NCBI RefSeq assembly: GCF_002163835.1
Contig: NZ_CP019331.1
Coordinates: 2,987,573-3,051,572 of the forward strand
DNA length: 64,000 nt
DNA from: Polaribacter sp. SA4-10
Lineage (GTDB): Bacteria > Bacteroidota > Bacteroidia > Flavobacteriales > Flavobacteriaceae
Reading direction: 5' to 3'
Part shown: one piece after another, positions 18,676 to 26,196 of the stretch
Layout: every line of letters starts with the position of its first letter
Numbering within the stretch: the stretch's first letter is position 1
The notes under the pieces: model-generated
Databases searched by the model: none
What the model was told of the DNA's origin: nothing
What the model saw: only the letters and a program-made list of their open reading frames with translations
Position numbers and translations under genes: made by a program

Positions 18676-18909
18676 ATGAATAGAAAAATAAAACTTTTAT
18701 GGGATTTTAGAGGGCCAGATGCAAAAGAAACTGCAAAACATCACACCATTCATTTAAAAGAGTTTGCGACTATTGAAAACCTTAATTTTCATGAAATTGA
18801 CATTCAAGAGGAAAATCCAATGTTATTTTCTGCTTTTCTAATTGTTGATGAAATTGATATGAAAACGTATAGAGATGCTTTAAAACCTCATAGAGGAGAA
18901 ATTGCCTAG
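18676..18909 (+). CDS. conserved small protein of unknown function
   Basis: 77 aa, soluble, acidic and histidine-containing (KHHTIHLKEF), with no signal peptide or known motif. It follows thiN with a 12-nt gap and an A-rich leader, so it is probably cotranscribed. The composition looks like a compact single domain and I do not recognise a family. It is the last gene before the decayed region. Confidence 0.7.
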   Translation: MNRKIKLLWDFRGPDAKETAKHHTIHLKEFATIENLNFHEIDIQEENPMLFSAFLIVDEIDMKTYRDALKPHRGEIA

Positions 18910-19028
18910 CCTAAAATAATACTTTTAACGGCTAAGTATTCACTGATATTAAAATAATATACTTTTTATTGCAAAAAAAATCAACCCTTTCAAACCCAAA
19001 TTTAAAGATTTTTTTCAGCTACATTTAG

Positions 19029-19636
19029 ATGCTAGTAAAAAAGAAAGAGTTGGAGATTTATCTGGAAATATTTTTAGAACAAAAAGTTCATCGCAAGATA
19101 CCGCAACTAATTATTAAGTTTCAGTACAATAATGCTCTAATAAATTTACTAAGAAAAACTAAAAGTGTTCTCTGGGGCAACACGTTAAAGTCTTGGTGTG
19201 TTAAAGTTTCAAAAGAAAATATAAAAACTTTTAAAAATATTGCTTCAGTGAGCACTTATAAAGTTTTTAAAAAAGAAGTTCTTTAAAAGAAACCTAACTC
19301 ACGTTCAGAAAAAATTAATGAATTAGTTTTACCTTTATCTTAAAGGCAAAAGAGATCGTAAAAAGACTATACAAGCAAACACTTTCTTTTTATCATACTT
19401 TGTAAATTTTAACACAAAAACAAGATTAGAAGAATTAACAAATAGAAGTGTAGCGCTTTTTATTAAAAGGTTTTTATATAACGTAATATTCTGTTAGTTA
19501 TCAAAGACAGTTTATTAATGCTCTTAAGATTTTTACTATGTTTTGCACACACACACACACACACATTAATGATTTACGGTTAGGAAGAACAAATAAGTCT
19601 AGAAAACTACCAGGTGTTTTATCTCAAAAAAAATAA
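19029..19636 (+). pseudogene. decayed tyrosine recombinase (N-terminal and core-binding part only)
   Basis: Pieces in shifting frames give a continuous family-like reading. They are LLRKTKSVLWGNTLKSW (arm-binding, WxxTLKxW pattern), LKGKRDRKKTIQANTFFLSY, LEELTNRSVALFIKRFLYN, SVSYQRQFINALKIFT and NDLRLGRTNKSRKLPGVLSQ. Stops and frameshifts separate them, and a (CA)10 run sits between the last two. The catalytic domain (R...HxxR...Y) is absent. It marks an old mobile-element scar next to the current island. Confidence 0.7.
19546..19565 (+). repeat. dinucleotide microsatellite (CA)10
   Basis: There are ten uninterrupted CA units inside the dead recombinase gene. Such runs are uncommon in bacterial chromosomes and slip readily. 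Here the run interrupts the coding homology. Confidence 0.95.
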
Positions 19637-20144
19637 TAAGTAAAAGCTTCGTGGCTCGGCTGACAATTTATCGATTATTAACCTCCCACACTAAACTTAT
19701 AAAAAACAGTTGTAGTGTATTTGAGAAAGTTGTAAACATTTGAATGATTTTAAAAACATTTGGCTTTTTGTCTAAAAAAACGAAATTTAAAAGAAACGAT
19801 CTTTTTCGGATTGAAATTATACGGGCTTTTAATTTGCTTAAGGCAAATTGTTTTTTTTTTGGCTTATTGTTATATTATCAAATATTGTAACTGGGTTTAT
19901 TTAATTTTATGCGAGATTAAGTGCTAGAATTATGTTAGCAATTTGCATACATGCTTGAATAATGTATTGCCAAGATTAATATCAGTAATAGCGGATTAAA
20001 ATGTTTTAAAACAAAGAATTGAATTAAAAATAACTCAATATTCTTTGATATTTAATACTTAATTTTCAATAGTTTCAAAAAAGGAAAGTTTAAGAGCATT
20101 AATCTATTTTAATAATAATAATAAAATTTGGCTGCTATTTAACT
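19637..20144. other. AT-rich gene-free stretch
   Basis: No convincing coding sequence is seen on either strand. Short cassette-like strings occur (AATTATACGGGC near 19820 and GTTAGCAATT near 19934), but no ordered repeat is visible. Confidence 0.4.
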
Positions 20145-20176
20145 TTGTTTAGCTATATTTGAGGAAAGCTAAACAA
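20145..20176 (+). promoter_or_regulatory. palindrome overlapping a promoter (possible operator)
   Basis: Perfect inverted repeat TTGTTTAGCT / AGCTAAACAA with a 12-nt spacer. The right end of the left arm and the spacer contain TATATTTG (20154-20161), matching the TAnnTTTG -7 consensus. A TTTG at 20127-20130 is spaced 23 nt upstream. It lies 65 nt before the small-ORF pair. No T run follows, so an operator is more likely than a terminator. Confidence 0.5.
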
Positions 20177-20241
20177 GGTTGAATTGCCTTTTTTAACATT
20201 TTACTCACATTTCATTTAATTATTAAATAAAATACTTGAAT

Positions 20242-20412
20242 ATGAAAATTTTTATTTTAAAATGGTACCCAATTATTTTAGCATTCTTATGCTTATTGTA
20301 TTCTGTAGGGTATGGAATACTGGGCATGACAGAACAAGCTCAGTATTCAGCACATTGGCCAGGGACAATATTACTATTTGCAATAGCAATTAGACAAAGA
20401 AGAACAACATGA
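20242..20412 (+). CDS. small membrane protein (56 aa), first of an overlapping pair
   Basis: Begins MKIFILKWYPIILAFL, continues with hydrophobic and Gly/Tyr-rich residues to about 28, then a short loop EQAQYSAHWPG and a second hydrophobic stretch ending RQRRTT. Two membrane segments with a basic C-terminus are predicted. Its stop overlaps the next start as ATGA. It survives intact within otherwise decayed DNA, which argues it is functional. Family unknown. Confidence 0.55.
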   Translation: MKIFILKWYPIILAFLCLLYSVGYGILGMTEQAQYSAHWPGTILLFAIAIRQRRTT

Positions 20413-20531
20413 GTATAGGCTTCTTTATAATTGGTGGTATAATTTTCTCGATATACATCGGATTAACGGTATGGAATATTGTGAACTCAAGTAAGATGTC
20501 AAAAAAAGAAAACTATCCAAATCAAAAGTAG
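20409..20531 (+). CDS. small membrane protein (40 aa), second of an overlapping pair
   Basis: Starts at the ATG of an ATGA overlap with the preceding 56-aa ORF, suggesting translational coupling. There is one hydrophobic segment (IGFFIIGGIIFSIYIGLTVW) followed by a polar, lysine-rich tail ending SKKENYPNQK. It is too short for family assignment. Single-helix proteins of this form often accompany a larger membrane complex, but none is nearby. Confidence 0.5.
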   Translation: MSIGFFIIGGIIFSIYIGLTVWNIVNSSKMSKKENYPNQK

Positions 20532-21240
20532 AATTTTGTTATTAGTAAATAACCAGAAATAGCTAAGTACTTAAATTACTATGTGTTTTTACTAAAATGT
20601 GTTGTGCTAATTCATATTTATATTCTTTCTATAACAAAGGTTATAGTTTTATGGATAATCTAGCATGTGATTATAATTTGACTTTGGAATGTAAAGGCAA
20701 TTATTATAAAATGGAAACTTTCCAATAATTAACGAAAACCAAAAAAGAAACTTTAATAAATAGTTGTTATCCATAGATTCTTAAAGAAAGAGCAGAATTA
20801 AAAACGAAAAAATTATACTTATCGAAAAAACGAATGAGTTTGGAAATATAGAATGGCTTGACAATCGAACTGATTTAAGAAAAAATAATTCGTTTTTTTA
20901 AAAAAAAAATAAAAAAGCATATTCTAAAATGCAATAAAAAGATATAATTATTTTAGACCACATTTATCAAATTATATGCTCGCTCATAAACAAATGCATA
21001 GACAAAATACAATCAAAAGGAAAAAACATAAAACTAAAAAAAAGGAGTGATATAAAATCATTACCCCTAAGTTATTAATTCTGTAACGCTATTTCAGTAC
21101 GCCACAAATTTTTTATTAAACTTTAATATTCTTCTTATAATTATAACATTTCTATTTAAACTTGGTTGGAAAATATAAAATAGTATTAGAAATTGAATTG
21201 ATTCTGATGAAGAAATTGATTTAAAATTAAAATAAAGACA
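20532..21240. other. decayed DNA with short ORF relics
   Basis: It contains a 43-codon ORF at 20597-20728 (MCCANSYLYSFYNKGYSFMD...). Near 20790-20900 a stretch reads KIILIEKTNEFGNIEWLDNR. Neither is recognisable or has a clear start context, and stops are frequent. Probably remnants of one or two former genes left of the island. Confidence 0.35.
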
Positions 21241-21273
21241 AAAAAAAACCCGAACTAGCTGTTCGGGTTTTTT
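21241..21273 (-). terminator. ancestral tRNA-Phe terminator, now stranded
   Basis: The stem CCCGAAC / GTTCGGG with loop TAGCT has A8 on the left and T6 on the right. On the minus strand it directly follows the 13-bp tRNA-Phe 3'-end copy. Its spacing is about 8 nt from the discriminator position, as expected of the original tRNA terminator before the island inserted. Confidence 0.75.
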
Positions 21274-21286
21274 GTGGTACCTCCAG
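21274..21286 (+). repeat. left attachment site (att core, 13 bp)
   Basis: GTGGTACCTCCAG is identical to the reverse complement of the last bases of tRNA-Phe at 38858-38870. The flanks differ on both sides, so the core is exactly 13 bp. Confidence 0.85.
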
Positions 21287-21413
21287 TACTATATTTAGCT
21301 TTATTAAAACATGTCAAAACAACTTAAATTTGCCTTAAACCCTATTTAAATAAGGGTTTAATTGTTTTTTGTAGGTAAGTAGAATATCAATAAAGTTATA
21401 TTAATAAACTCTT

Positions 21414-21436
21414 ATTAGCACCCTAATTAGCACCCT
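21414..21436 (+). repeat. left sub-terminal double repeat (possible integrase arm site)
   Basis: Two direct copies of TTAGCACCCT lie 11 bp apart, just before the integrase gene. They match 38791-38813 at 22 of 23 positions in the same orientation. Confidence 0.7.
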
Positions 21437-21467
21437 TTTTTGTATCTTTATATAAATTGATTAAGCT

Positions 21468-22772
21468 ATGAGTAAAGGGATTGAAAGAACAAAAGGTACA
21501 ATTAGGTTTGCTTTTAAAACTTCAAAAGCAAAGTTAGAAGAAAATAAAAATATACAAAGTTTAATATTTTTATTTTTTAGTTATGGTAAAATTAGGTTTA
21601 AATACTCTACGGGTTACAAGTCTTGTTTTAATGATTGGGATTTTAAAAAACAACGTATTAAAAATAAAGTTGGTATAGAAAACAAAGACAAGATAAATGA
21701 AGATTTAAGCAGTTTAGAAAACCAATTAAACAAAGAGTGTGCAAATATCCTAAATGAATCTAAAAATATATCTAATGAACTTCTAAAGTATAAGTTAGAC
21801 ATCTTTACAAAGAAAATAGAACCTCATCAAGAAATTAATACAAACCTTACTTTCTTTCAAGTTATAGATAAATATATCCAGGAGAAGGAATCTCATATTT
21901 CAATAATTACAATTAGGTCTTACAAGCAAACAAAAAAAAGATTAGAAGAATATGAAAAGTATTATAACAGAAAACTGATGTTTGATTTTATCAATATTAG
22001 CTTTTATAATGATTTCAATACTTTTATGGAAAGCAAAGATTATGCTTTGAATACCATAGGAAAGCATATAAAGAACTTAAAAACATTTTTAAACTATGCG
22101 CTTGCAGAAGGATATTCGAGTAATCAGAAGTTTAAAAGTAAAGATTTTAAGGTAACATCAGAAACAACTACAGAAATATATTTAACAGATTCAGAAATAA
22201 AAGAAATGTTAGATAAAGATTTATCTAAATATCCAGAAGTAGAATTAGCAAGAGATGTTTTTTTAATTGGTTGTTATACCGGACAAAGAATAAGTGATTA
22301 TAATAATTTATCTGAAAATGATATTGTTGAAATAGATAATGTTCAGTATTTTAAAATTAAGCAACAAAAAAATAAAAGGTACAATAGAGAGGTTTTGTGT
22401 CCTATAACAAAGGAAATGAGAGAAATTATGAATAAAAGGCATAATAAAAAACCTCCTCGTAAGATTGCAGAAAGCTATCTAAACGATTATATAAAGCAAG
22501 TTGGAAAAATGCTTAAATGGAATGAGTTAGTTAAATGTGAGTTTACAAAAGGTGGTAAAACAATTACTAAAATGATTCCTAAATACGATTTAATAAAATC
22601 ACATACTGCAAGAAGAAGTTTTTGTACAAATAAATACAAAGTGGGTATGAGTGTGTATGATATTATGTTGTTTTCTGGTCATACAACAGAGAAAGAGTTT
22701 TATAAATATATTCGTATTAAGGATGAAGAAAGAGCGTCGCACATTGTAAAAACAGGTTTCTTTAATGTTTAA
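21468..22772 (+). CDS. int: tyrosine-type integrase of the island
   Basis: 434 aa. It has an N-terminal Arm-DNA-binding domain (about 10-100), a SAM-like core-binding domain (about 125-215) and the catalytic domain (about 230-430). Catalytic residues are R274 (GQRISDY), H379 and R382 (SHTARRSF), H405 (SGHTT) and Y414. It is full length with no disruptions and lies 180 bp inside the left att site. It is the likely enzyme for integration at and excision from tRNA-Phe. The reading direction is away from the left end. Confidence 0.95.
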   Translation: MSKGIERTKGTIRFAFKTSKAKLEENKNIQSLIFLFFSYGKIRFKYSTGYKSCFNDWDFKKQRIKNKVGIENKDKINEDLSSLENQLNKECANILNESKNISNELLKYKLDIFTKKIEPHQEINTNLTFFQVIDKYIQEKESHISIITIRSYKQTKKRLEEYEKYYNRKLMFDFINISFYNDFNTFMESKDYALNTIGKHIKNLKTFLNYALAEGYSSNQKFKSKDFKVTSETTTEIYLTDSEIKEMLDKDLSKYPEVELARDVFLIGCYTGQRISDYNNLSENDIVEIDNVQYFKIKQQKNKRYNREVLCPITKEMREIMNKRHNKKPPRKIAESYLNDYIKQVGKMLKWNELVKCEFTKGGKTITKMIPKYDLIKSHTARRSFCTNKYKVGMSVYDIMLFSGHTTEKEFYKYIRIKDEERASHIVKTGFFNV

Positions 22773-22840
22773 GTTTTGCAATTGAAAAAAATACTTTCAC
22801 AAATATTTATTATTTATAAGTTAGTAAAAAAAAAGAAAAA

Positions 22841-23656
22841 ATGGAAAAGAGTAAGCCAAAGGTAATTATTAATGAAATTTTAAGCAAAATTGATATAGTA
22901 AGACACCTAAGAAACCTATTTAATGAATTTGAGTTCCCTAAAAAGAAAGAAGAGATTGAAATAGAAATTAGAAAACTTGTCATTGAATTATATCAAGAAT
23001 CTGAAAAAGAAAACCATTATTTTTTAGATTGTTCTCTATCAGTATATGAAAACACCTATCAAACAAGATTAGAAGATTTTTTATCAAATAATAAAGATGG
23101 TAGAGAAGATCAATTTTTAATAAGTGAAATTAAAGAATTAATTAATCCAGAGTATGAATTAAAAGAAATAAGCATATTTGGTTTAAGAGATTATTGTAAT
23201 AACTCTATGTTCAATACTTCATTTAACGCCAAAAAAGATTTTATTAGAGAGAGATTACTCTCTGTTGGTTGGATATGCAATTTAAAACCAGAATTATTTA
23301 AAATGCCTATTACAAACAAAATGTATGAACCACCAATAGAAATAATTTTTACAAAAGACCTTAATTATATTTCTAAAGTTGAAAATGAAAAAATACAATG
23401 GATTGGTAAGCCGTCTCATTTAGGATTTATATTAGGGCAACTTGCTTCACTTGATTATATTGATGCTCCAAAACATAAAAACGGAGAAATCAATTACACC
23501 AAATTTGCAAAATTAGTAATGCAAACATTTCAAACGGATGGTAAGGAAAGTAGTTTAACAAAATATCTTAACTTACAGAGCGAAAAAGGAGAGGAGACAA
23601 AAAGAAATTTCACAAAAGAATCTTTTGTTATTCCACATAAAAAATCAGTGAGTTAA
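22841..23656 (+). CDS. element-associated protein of unknown function, paralogue 1
   Basis: 271 aa, rich in Glu, Lys and Ile. The variable N-terminal 185 residues are mostly helical in character. The C-terminal 85 residues are shared with the next gene in the pattern I-x-W-x-GKPS-x-LGF, LA-x-LDY, GE-x-NYT-x-FAK, YLN, IPHKK-x-VS. The tail resembles the C-terminal module of regulatory proteins such as RteC-type genes on Bacteroidota mobile elements, but that is only a resemblance. It begins 68 nt after int. Confidence 0.7.
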   Translation: MEKSKPKVIINEILSKIDIVRHLRNLFNEFEFPKKKEEIEIEIRKLVIELYQESEKENHYFLDCSLSVYENTYQTRLEDFLSNNKDGREDQFLISEIKELINPEYELKEISIFGLRDYCNNSMFNTSFNAKKDFIRERLLSVGWICNLKPELFKMPITNKMYEPPIEIIFTKDLNYISKVENEKIQWIGKPSHLGFILGQLASLDYIDAPKHKNGEINYTKFAKLVMQTFQTDGKESSLTKYLNLQSEKGEETKRNFTKESFVIPHKKSVS

Positions 23657-23690
23657 AAAAAAATGCTAACCTTTCAAATTAATAAGCCAA

Positions 23691-24602
23691 TTGGAAGCCA
23701 TATTAGAGTTACAAAATATTTTAATTAAAAATTATTATAAAGATTTTATTTTATCAATTTCTGATGAAAATATTAACTTTCAATCCTATTATTCTGAACT
23801 TATAGAATACAGAAATGAAGAGTATATTGAAAAAAAAATAGAAACCATTGAAAAAGAAATTAACTACATCATAGATGATTTAAAACCAGTCTATATTAAA
23901 TCTTTAAGTGAAGTTCTTCTAAAATTATCAGTACTTCCAAATCCTTCAGAAAAAATTAACTATTTAAATCATATCATTAAATTATTTAAAATACCTTTAA
24001 CACAGTTAAGAAAGGATTTTTATATAAATGAAACTGATTCAAGATATTATTCCGAGCCAAGTAAGGCTGAAAACATAGTTTCAACAGATAAGGTTGTTGA
24101 AATTATTATGCAAGATTTGCAAGTTGACGATAATGACATAGAGAGAAAATCATACTCCGAAATTGAGTTTTCAGATTTTGATTTATATGAACTTGAATAC
24201 TCAAATATTAGAATGCAAGTATTATCTAAATTACCTTTTTCTCTTTTTACAATTACTTCAGGTCTAATAAATATTTTGCAACATAAAATTGATGCAATAA
24301 ACGAAGAGCTCCAAGATGAACAAGCTGTAAAAGAAAAAATAGAATGGTGTGGTAAGCCATCGCAATTAGGATTTTTAATAAGTAAACTTGCTGAATTAGA
24401 TTATTTAGTACCTCCTAAAAAAGAGGATGGTGAGACCAATTATACGCAATTTGCTAAAAAGGTTTTACATATTTTTAAAATAAAAACAACAGAAGGTACT
24501 TTGGCAACTTATTTAAACTCAAATACTAATAAAGCCCAAGAAACACATAGAACTTTTGAAAAAGCAAAGTTTAATATACCACACAAAAAAGAGGTAAGTT
24601 AA
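23691..24602 (+). CDS. element-associated protein of unknown function, paralogue 2
   Basis: 303 aa starting at TTG 23691; a stop at 23667-23669 and the lack of ATG or GTG upstream leave this start. The C-terminal 85 residues are clearly paralogous to the preceding gene (IEWCGKPSQLGFLISKLAEL, TNYTQFAKKV, IPHKKEVS). The N-terminal part has little similarity, so a conserved C-terminal module is paired with different N-termini. It lies 34 nt after paralogue 1 and is probably cotranscribed. Confidence 0.7.
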   Translation: MEAILELQNILIKNYYKDFILSISDENINFQSYYSELIEYRNEEYIEKKIETIEKEINYIIDDLKPVYIKSLSEVLLKLSVLPNPSEKINYLNHIIKLFKIPLTQLRKDFYINETDSRYYSEPSKAENIVSTDKVVEIIMQDLQVDDNDIERKSYSEIEFSDFDLYELEYSNIRMQVLSKLPFSLFTITSGLINILQHKIDAINEELQDEQAVKEKIEWCGKPSQLGFLISKLAELDYLVPPKKEDGETNYTQFAKKVLHIFKIKTTEGTLATYLNSNTNKAQETHRTFEKAKFNIPHKKEVS

Positions 24603-24605
24603 TGC

Positions 24606-24627
24606 CGTTCGAGTACCCACTCGAACG
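24606..24627 (+). promoter_or_regulatory. perfect hairpin between element genes
   Basis: The arms CGTTCGAGT / ACTCGAACG flank the loop ACCC. It immediately follows the stop of paralogue 2, and a C/T-rich stretch rather than a clean T run comes next. It may act as a weak terminator or a protein-binding site ahead of the excisionase-like genes. Confidence 0.5.
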
Positions 24628-24683
24628 CTTACTTCTCTTTATCTCTTCTAATTTTGTCCTCGTAACCTTAAAACATTTTTACG

Positions 24684-24980
24684 ATGGAACAAAATAATAT
24701 CACACAAGTACACGGAATTACACCTCAACAATTAAGAGAAAACATTTTAGCAGATGTTAGAACAGAACTGAAAGAAATAATTTTAAACTTTCAACCTAAA
24801 AAACAACCCGAATACCTTACAAGAAAAGAGGTTGCCAAAATCTTAAAAGTATCATTAGTGACACTTTCTGACTGGAATAAAAAAGGAGTATTAAAACCTT
24901 ATAGATTAGGTAACCTTATCAGATATAAAAGTTCTGAATTAGAGACTGCATTAATTAGTATAAACTCTAAAATAAATTAA
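24684..24980 (+). CDS. excisionase-like helix-turn-helix protein
   Basis: 98 aa. A MerR-type (HTH_17) domain occupies about 47-92: YLTRKEVAKILKVSLVTLSD, then WNKKGVLKPYRLGNLIRY. Small HTH_17 proteins near an integrase typically act as excision directionality factors or regulators. It is followed after 1 nt by a second HTH gene. Confidence 0.85.
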   Translation: MEQNNITQVHGITPQQLRENILADVRTELKEIILNFQPKKQPEYLTRKEVAKILKVSLVTLSDWNKKGVLKPYRLGNLIRYKSSELETALISINSKIN

Positions 24981-24981
24981 G

Positions 24982-25275
24982 ATGAAAGGTTTTGAACATC
25001 CATTTAACGATTCTTTAAAGAAAATTTCTTCAAGATTAGAAGAGTTAATCAAATTACAAAAAACAAAGGTTACAGCAAACCCAAAGTATTGCCTTTTAGA
25101 CAATGCAGATATTTTACAACTCTTTAAAATAAGTTCTAAAACTGCTGCAAATTGGCGAGAAGAAAATATATTACCTTACAGTCAAATTAAGGGTAAAATA
25201 TATTATCGCCTTTCAGATATTCATAAAATAATAGATCAAAACTATAACCCAATTAAAAAAAAACTGTTGTATTAG
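24982..25275 (+). CDS. second helix-turn-helix protein, possibly frameshift-fused to the next ORF
   Basis: 97 aa with the HTH_17-like core LLDNADILQLFKISSKTAAN, then WREENILPYSQI and a YYRLSDI strand. Just before the stop it contains an A9 run (25255-25263). A -1 slip there would continue directly into the coding-like sequence upstream of the next gene's only standard start. Otherwise it ends at TAG 25273-25275. Confidence 0.8.
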   Translation: MKGFEHPFNDSLKKISSRLEELIKLQKTKVTANPKYCLLDNADILQLFKISSKTAANWREENILPYSQIKGKIYYRLSDIHKIIDQNYNPIKKKLLY

Positions 25276-26018
25276 ATAATCAAATAAACGTACCCATAGA
25301 ATTTTTTATTAATGCACAAGTAGAGAAATATACCAACGAATTAAAAACTTTTCTACTCTTAAAATTACTCTATAAAAACGGTAAATCTAAACTATCAAAT
25401 ATAGAATTATCCTTTATACAGTATGTGTTACTAATAAACAGAAAAACGCTAAACAAACACATTTTACTATGTAAAGAATTAGGATGGGTAATTTATAATA
25501 GCAAAACAACCTATTATCAGATTAAAGCATTCGATAAAATTAGAGAAGAAAATAATTGGGAAGTAAGACTATCATTTCCAATAAACTTAAATACCATTCA
25601 AGACTTAAAAGCAATAACAGGAGCAGTTATTTATGGATATCTCCACAAAGATTTTTGGAGAAAAGTAAAGAGAGAAAAAAGCGTGCAAATAAAGGGATGC
25701 ACCTATTATTTTTTATCTCCTCGCTTTAACTATAAAGAACAATACGCTCCTGTTTCTATTTATGGTGTAGAAGCTATATTTAATATAACTCCAGCAACTG
25801 CATCTAGGTTAAAGAATAGTGCCGCTAAAAAGGGATTTATAAAATTAAAGAAAAATTATTCTGATATAATTGATGATAAATATGCACTACAAAAAGGCAA
25901 AAAATACAATGACTTAAAACAGAATATTGTCTACAAAAAAGGTAAAAACAGAGAGCAATTAGTAGATACTACCTACCCTCTTTTTCACTTTAAAAAACGG
26001 AAACTTTTGCAACCATAA
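25276..26018 (+). CDS. putative DNA-binding (winged-helix-like) protein, true start unclear
   Basis: The only standard start is GTG 25425 (197 aa). However, the same frame is open and protein-like back to about 25264 (LDNQINVPIEFFINAQVEKY, then TNELKTFLLLKLLYKNGKSK), with no ATG, GTG or TTG there. It may be expressed as a -1 frameshift fusion with the preceding HTH protein, or a small indel may have broken a fused gene. The C-terminal part (YGVEAIFNITPATASRLKNS, then AAKKGFIKLKK) reads like a winged helix, as in element replication or regulatory proteins. Function unknown. Confidence 0.6.
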
Positions 26019-26196
26019 ATAAAGGGATTAATAAGGGTAAACTGCAAGAAGAAACAAAAGCAAACCTTTTCTGGTGAAAGACTGTTAAATAGATTTGTAT
26101 AGAATTCTTTAAAGATACCTTTCTTTATTAATGCTAAATCAATATATATTTCTATTTTTATATTTTAATTGCTATCATACTTAATAAGCCACCAAT

